41,940 bases of DNA, taken from an uncultured Clostridia bacterium. Its GTDB lineage: Bacteria; Bacillota; Clostridia; Christensenellales; DTU072. Numbering within the stretch: the first letter of the stretch is position 1; each line of letters begins with the position of its first letter. The notes below the pieces were generated by a model that was not told the origin of the DNA, did no database searches, and saw only the letters and a program-made list of their open reading frames with translations. Positions 39,714 through 41,940 of this stretch are shown here, in pieces. The stretch lies in assembly GCA_944363505.1 (NCBI GenBank), contig CALVUD010000011.1, positions 1 through 41,940 on the forward strand. The letters are read 5' to 3'. Position numbers and translations under genes: made by a program.

Positions 39714-41510
39714 ATGAAGAAAATAATGAATACTGCCGAGAGCTTCGTATACGATATGTGCCACGGCCTTGCCAAAGCGCATCCCGAACTGGAGTTCGTC
39801 GAAAAATATAAGGTCGTCAAGAAAAAGGTCATCGACCGCAACAAGGTTACGCTGATTTCGGGCGGCGGTTCCGGACACGAACCCGCTCACGCGGGATTTG
39901 TCGGTACTGGCATGCTGGACGCGGCTGTTTGCGGCGATATCTTCGCTTCGCCCTCGCAGATTCAGGTTTATAACGCCTTGAAGCTGACCGCTTCCAAGAA
40001 AGGCACCCTGATGATAGTCAAAAACTATTCGGGTGACTGCATGAACTTCAACAACGCCGGCGCGCTGGCAAAAGACGACGGCATCGAGGTCGACGCCGTA
40101 TACGTCAACGACGACATCGCGGTCAAGGATTCTCTGTATACCGTGGGCAGAAGAGGCGTTGCGGGTACCGTTTTCGTGCACAAGATCGCAGGCGCCGCCG
40201 CGGAACAGGGCAAATCCCTTCCCGAAGTCAAAGCCGTTGCCGAAAAGGTTATCGCAAATATCCGCAGTTTCGGCTTCGCGCTGACCTCCTGCACCGTGCC
40301 CGCCGCAGGTTCTCCGACTTTCGAGATCGGTGAGGACGAGATGGAATTCGGCGTGGGTATCCACGGCGAACCCGGCAGAAAACGCGAAAAACTCATTTCC
40401 GCGGACGAACTTGCCGCGCGTATCGTTCCCGACATTGCGGAAGACCTCAAACTGCAAAAGGGTGAGGAAATAGCGCTGCTTATCAACGGCTTCGGCGGCA
40501 CTCCGCTTCAGGAGCTGTATCTGTTCAACAACTCCGTGACCAACGAACTGGAAAAAGCGGGTATCAAGATCTATAAGACGCTGGTCGGAAACTATATGAC
40601 CTCCATCGACATGGCGGGCGCTTCGGTAACGTTCCTGAGGCTTGACGGCGAACTGAAAGGCTACCTCGACTATCCCGTATCCACCCCCGCGATCACCTGG
40701 GGCGGTTCCTCCAAGGAAGACATCGCGGCGCGCGAAGCCATAGCCGCTCTCGCAAAGGCGTTGAACGTAACTCCCGCGGCGTTCTCGAAAAAAGAAGCCG
40801 TAGCGGAAGAAGCGGCGGCGGTCGAAGAAGATGAAGGAAAAACCTATAAATTCGCAGGTAAAGCCGTGATCGGTGAGAAAATCAACACTCCCGGAATGGG
40901 CAAACTGATTAGATTGATGGCTGACATCATCATCGAGAACGAAGTTCCGTTCTGCAAAGCCGACCGATGCGGAGACGGCGACTTCGGAATGAGCATTGCC
41001 AAAGGCTTCAAACAGCTGAAAGCCGACTGGGATACCAGAAAGAAAGGCGACATCGGCGAATTCCTGGTCAGCTGCTCCGAAATCATAATGGAATACTGCG
41101 GCGGCGCGTCCGGACCCATATGGGGTTCAGCATTCCGTTACGCCGGCAAAGCCGTTCAGGGCAAGAAGGAAATCGAGCTTAAAGACCTTGCGGCGATTTT
41201 CCAGGCTGCCGTCGAAGGCGTTCAGGAAACCGGCAGAAAGAGTTTCGGCAAGGGCGCCGTGGTCGGCGACAAGACGCTGATCGACGCGCTGGTACCCGCG
41301 GCGGACGCTTTGTCGGAAGCCGCCGGAAAGGGTATGAAGATGAAAGACGCCATGAAAGCATCCGCAAAAGCGGCTGTAGCGGGCGCCGAAGCCACTAAGT
41401 ACATCCAGGCGAAGATGGGCAGAGCGGGCGTTACCGACTCTGAAGGCTATCCCGACGCGGGTGCGTACGGCTTGGGAGTTATCTTCACCGAGATCGTTAA
41501 GAGGATATAG
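39714..41510 (+). CDS. dhaK: Dihydroxyacetone kinase, fused DhaK-DhaL
   Basis: A 598-residue kinase converting dihydroxyacetone to DHAP. DhaK part (1-~345): GGGSGHEPAHAGF (H55), YSGDCMNF (D108), and GIHGEPG with the covalent substrate His H217. A Glu/Ala-rich linker (about 358-375) joins the DhaL part (about 378-598), whose ATP/Mg loop is D417-RCG-D421-G-D423-FG. In characterised DhaL proteins the three Asp are spaced 5 and 2; here they are 4 and 2, one residue shorter. The single-chain layout suggests use of ATP rather than PTS phosphate, since no dhaM is near. GGAGGT lies 9 nt before the ATG. Its last codons lie in an 18-nt inverted repeat. Confidence 0.93.
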   Translation: MKKIMNTAESFVYDMCHGLAKAHPELEFVEKYKVVKKKVIDRNKVTLISGGGSGHEPAHAGFVGTGMLDAAVCGDIFASPSQIQVYNALKLTASKKGTLMIVKNYSGDCMNFNNAGALAKDDGIEVDAVYVNDDIAVKDSLYTVGRRGVAGTVFVHKIAGAAAEQGKSLPEVKAVAEKVIANIRSFGFALTSCTVPAAGSPTFEIGEDEMEFGVGIHGEPGRKREKLISADELAARIVPDIAEDLKLQKGEEIALLINGFGGTPLQELYLFNNSVTNELEKAGIKIYKTLVGNYMTSIDMAGASVTFLRLDGELKGYLDYPVSTPAITWGGSSKEDIAAREAIAALAKALNVTPAAFSKKEAVAEEAAAVEEDEGKTYKFAGKAVIGEKINTPGMGKLIRLMADIIIENEVPFCKADRCGDGDFGMSIAKGFKQLKADWDTRKKGDIGEFLVSCSEIIMEYCGGASGPIWGSAFRYAGKAVQGKKEIELKDLAAIFQAAVEGVQETGRKSFGKGAVVGDKTLIDALVPAADALSEAAGKGMKMKDAMKASAKAAVAGAEATKYIQAKMGRAGVTDSEGYPDAGAYGLGVIFTEIVKRI

Positions 41511-41628
41511 TTTTTTGCTTAGAGATTATCATTTCTAAGCAAAAGATGTCCTTAAAGCTAAAAGCCGAAAAAGAGCGACGGTACTCCGTCGTTCTTTTTT
41601 ATTCAGGATCGCAAAAAACTATATCCTC
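41501..41628. repeat. 18-nt inverted repeat around the first hairpin element
   Basis: GAGGATATAGTTTTTTGC at 41501-41518 (covering the stop codon of the kinase gene) occurs in exact reverse complement at 41611-41628. The enclosed 92 nt contain the first copy of the two-hairpin element. In RNA the arms could close a three-way junction; in DNA the layout recalls terminal inverted repeats. Confidence 0.6.
41511..41604 (+). repeat. Two-hairpin element, copy 1, with terminator
   Basis: First stem TTTTGCTTAGA (41513-41523) / TCTAAGCAAAA (41534-41544), 11 bp. A linker follows, then terminator stem GAGCGACGG (41573-41581) / CCGTCGTTC (41586-41594) with loop TACT and a T-run. It lies directly after the kinase stop codon and ends that transcript. 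It is repeated at 41778-41873. Confidence 0.75.
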
Positions 41629-41777
41629 AAGCCGTACTTCGCGCCGCTTTTAAATTCTTTTCTCCGAAACGCTTCCGTCGCATATGGCATATAGCTTGGT
41701 CGCGTTACGAAAAAAATAATAATAAAATCGTCTGCGAATTACTTCCTACCGCGCCTTAAAGGCTGTAACAAGACATG
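41605..41777. other. Gene-free spacer between the two element copies
   Basis: No convincing gene. On the minus strand two short overlapping open frames end here, one reading ...KSGAKYGLRI-stop and one ...SVSEKRI-stop, both without a start codon context; they look like remnants or part of a repeated intergenic element. A/T-rich stretches around 41709-41728 could hold a weak promoter for copy 2, but no clear -35/-10 pair is visible. Confidence 0.4.
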
Positions 41778-41873
41778 GATTTTTGCTTAAAGAATAAATA
41801 TTTTTAAGCCAAAAGTCTTAACAAACAAAGTGCTTGAAAGAGCGACGGTACTCCGTCGTTCTTTTTTTGTTCA
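41778..41873 (+). repeat. Two-hairpin element, copy 2
   Basis: The same layout as copy 1: stem TTTTGCTTAAA (41781-41791) / TTTAAGCCAAAA (41803-41814) with one bulged C, a diverged linker, and the terminator stem GAGCGACGG (41840-41848) / CCGTCGTTC (41853-41861) identical to copy 1. The terminator part is conserved, while the first stem varies yet still pairs. No gene precedes this copy. Confidence 0.7.
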
Positions 41874-41878
41874 ACGAA

Positions 41879-41901
41879 AACCCCGCGATAGTCGCGGGGT
41901 T
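41879..41901 (-). terminator. Probable terminator of a leftward gene beyond the window
   Basis: Perfect 10-bp stem AACCCCGCGA (41879-41888) / TCGCGGGGTT (41892-41901) with a 3-nt loop. On the minus strand it is followed by TT and CG, and on the plus strand by C and an A-run, so it fits better as the end of a leftward transcript entering from the right. The last 39 bases show nothing else. Confidence 0.55.
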
Positions 41902-41940
41902 CAAAAAAGGCTAAGCCGATGAGGCAGACAAAAAACTCCG

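Noticed and set aside
41911..41940. Possible C-terminal end of a leftward gene (ten codons to a TAG)
   Set aside because: Too short to support a gene; only the terminator at 41879-41901 hints at a leftward transcript from the right.

Overview
This window looks like chromosomal DNA from a Gram-positive, Firmicutes/Clostridia-type bacterium, probably an uncultured gut-type lineage. The evidence is the comEC-holA neighbourhood, CdaA, a CIRCE-controlled hsp20, a YerC/TrpR-like regulator, PiT with a DUF47 partner, an RlmA homologue, EFR1-type flavodoxin-ferredoxin proteins, lipoprotein lipoboxes and mostly strong GGAGG ribosome-binding sites. Base composition is near 50% GC with very tight gene packing. 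No phage, transposase, CRISPR array or tRNA gene was recognised. The exact taxon cannot be fixed by eye.

Layout. 1-140: the 3' end of a 5S rRNA gene and its terminator, the tail of an rRNA operon. 191-1677: leftward mscS and hsp20, the latter behind two tandem CIRCE (HrcA) operators. 1772-12030: a long rightward run of housekeeping genes: a 2'-5' RNA ligase/HAD fusion, a PHP phosphoesterase, a short ComEC, holA, a membrane protein, cdaA, a DUF1015 protein, aspartate kinase, a YbaK-type deacylase and a DEDD exonuclease. 12073-14335: leftward GPH sugar transporter plus lipoprotein. 14417-18719: leftward cluster of an SDR/zinc-ribbon fusion, an EFR1 protein, a response regulator and a histidine kinase; its promoter carries 11-bp-spaced direct repeats typical of an OmpR/PhoB-type regulator. 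18898-25405: esterase, two membrane transport-type genes, a membrane-embedded M28 peptidase, a second EFR1 protein and an RlmI-like methyltransferase. 25509-29869: secreted SGNH hydrolase, RlmA-like methyltransferase, small MGMT-like protein, YgjP-like metalloprotease and amidohydrolase. 29872-31215: leftward anchored sialidase-fold protein. 31446-33703: phosphate transporter, DUF47 partner and YfbR-like nucleotidase. 33848-38326: GPH transporter, then a polar amino-acid ABC operon (binding lipoprotein, permease, ATPase with a large insertion) ending in a YerC-like regulator. 38506-41510: glycerol dehydrogenase and a fused dihydroxyacetone kinase, together converting glycerol via dihydroxyacetone to DHAP. 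41511-41940: a gene-free tail with a duplicated two-hairpin/terminator element and an 18-nt inverted repeat.

The most striking point is how translation starts. Most genes have good Shine-Dalgarno sites, but four genes (starts at 1772, 5209, 25405 and 31215) have a sigma-A-type promoter with a 17-bp spacer whose -10 hexamer ends exactly 6 nt before the start codon. This predicts leaderless mRNAs. Other points of interest are the response-regulator repeats, a 12-nt repeat beside two divergent promoters, an M28 protease split by membrane segments, the ~120-residue insertion in the ABC ATPase, and the repeated element after the dihydroxyacetone kinase gene. All functional calls rest on motif recognition by eye, without database searches.
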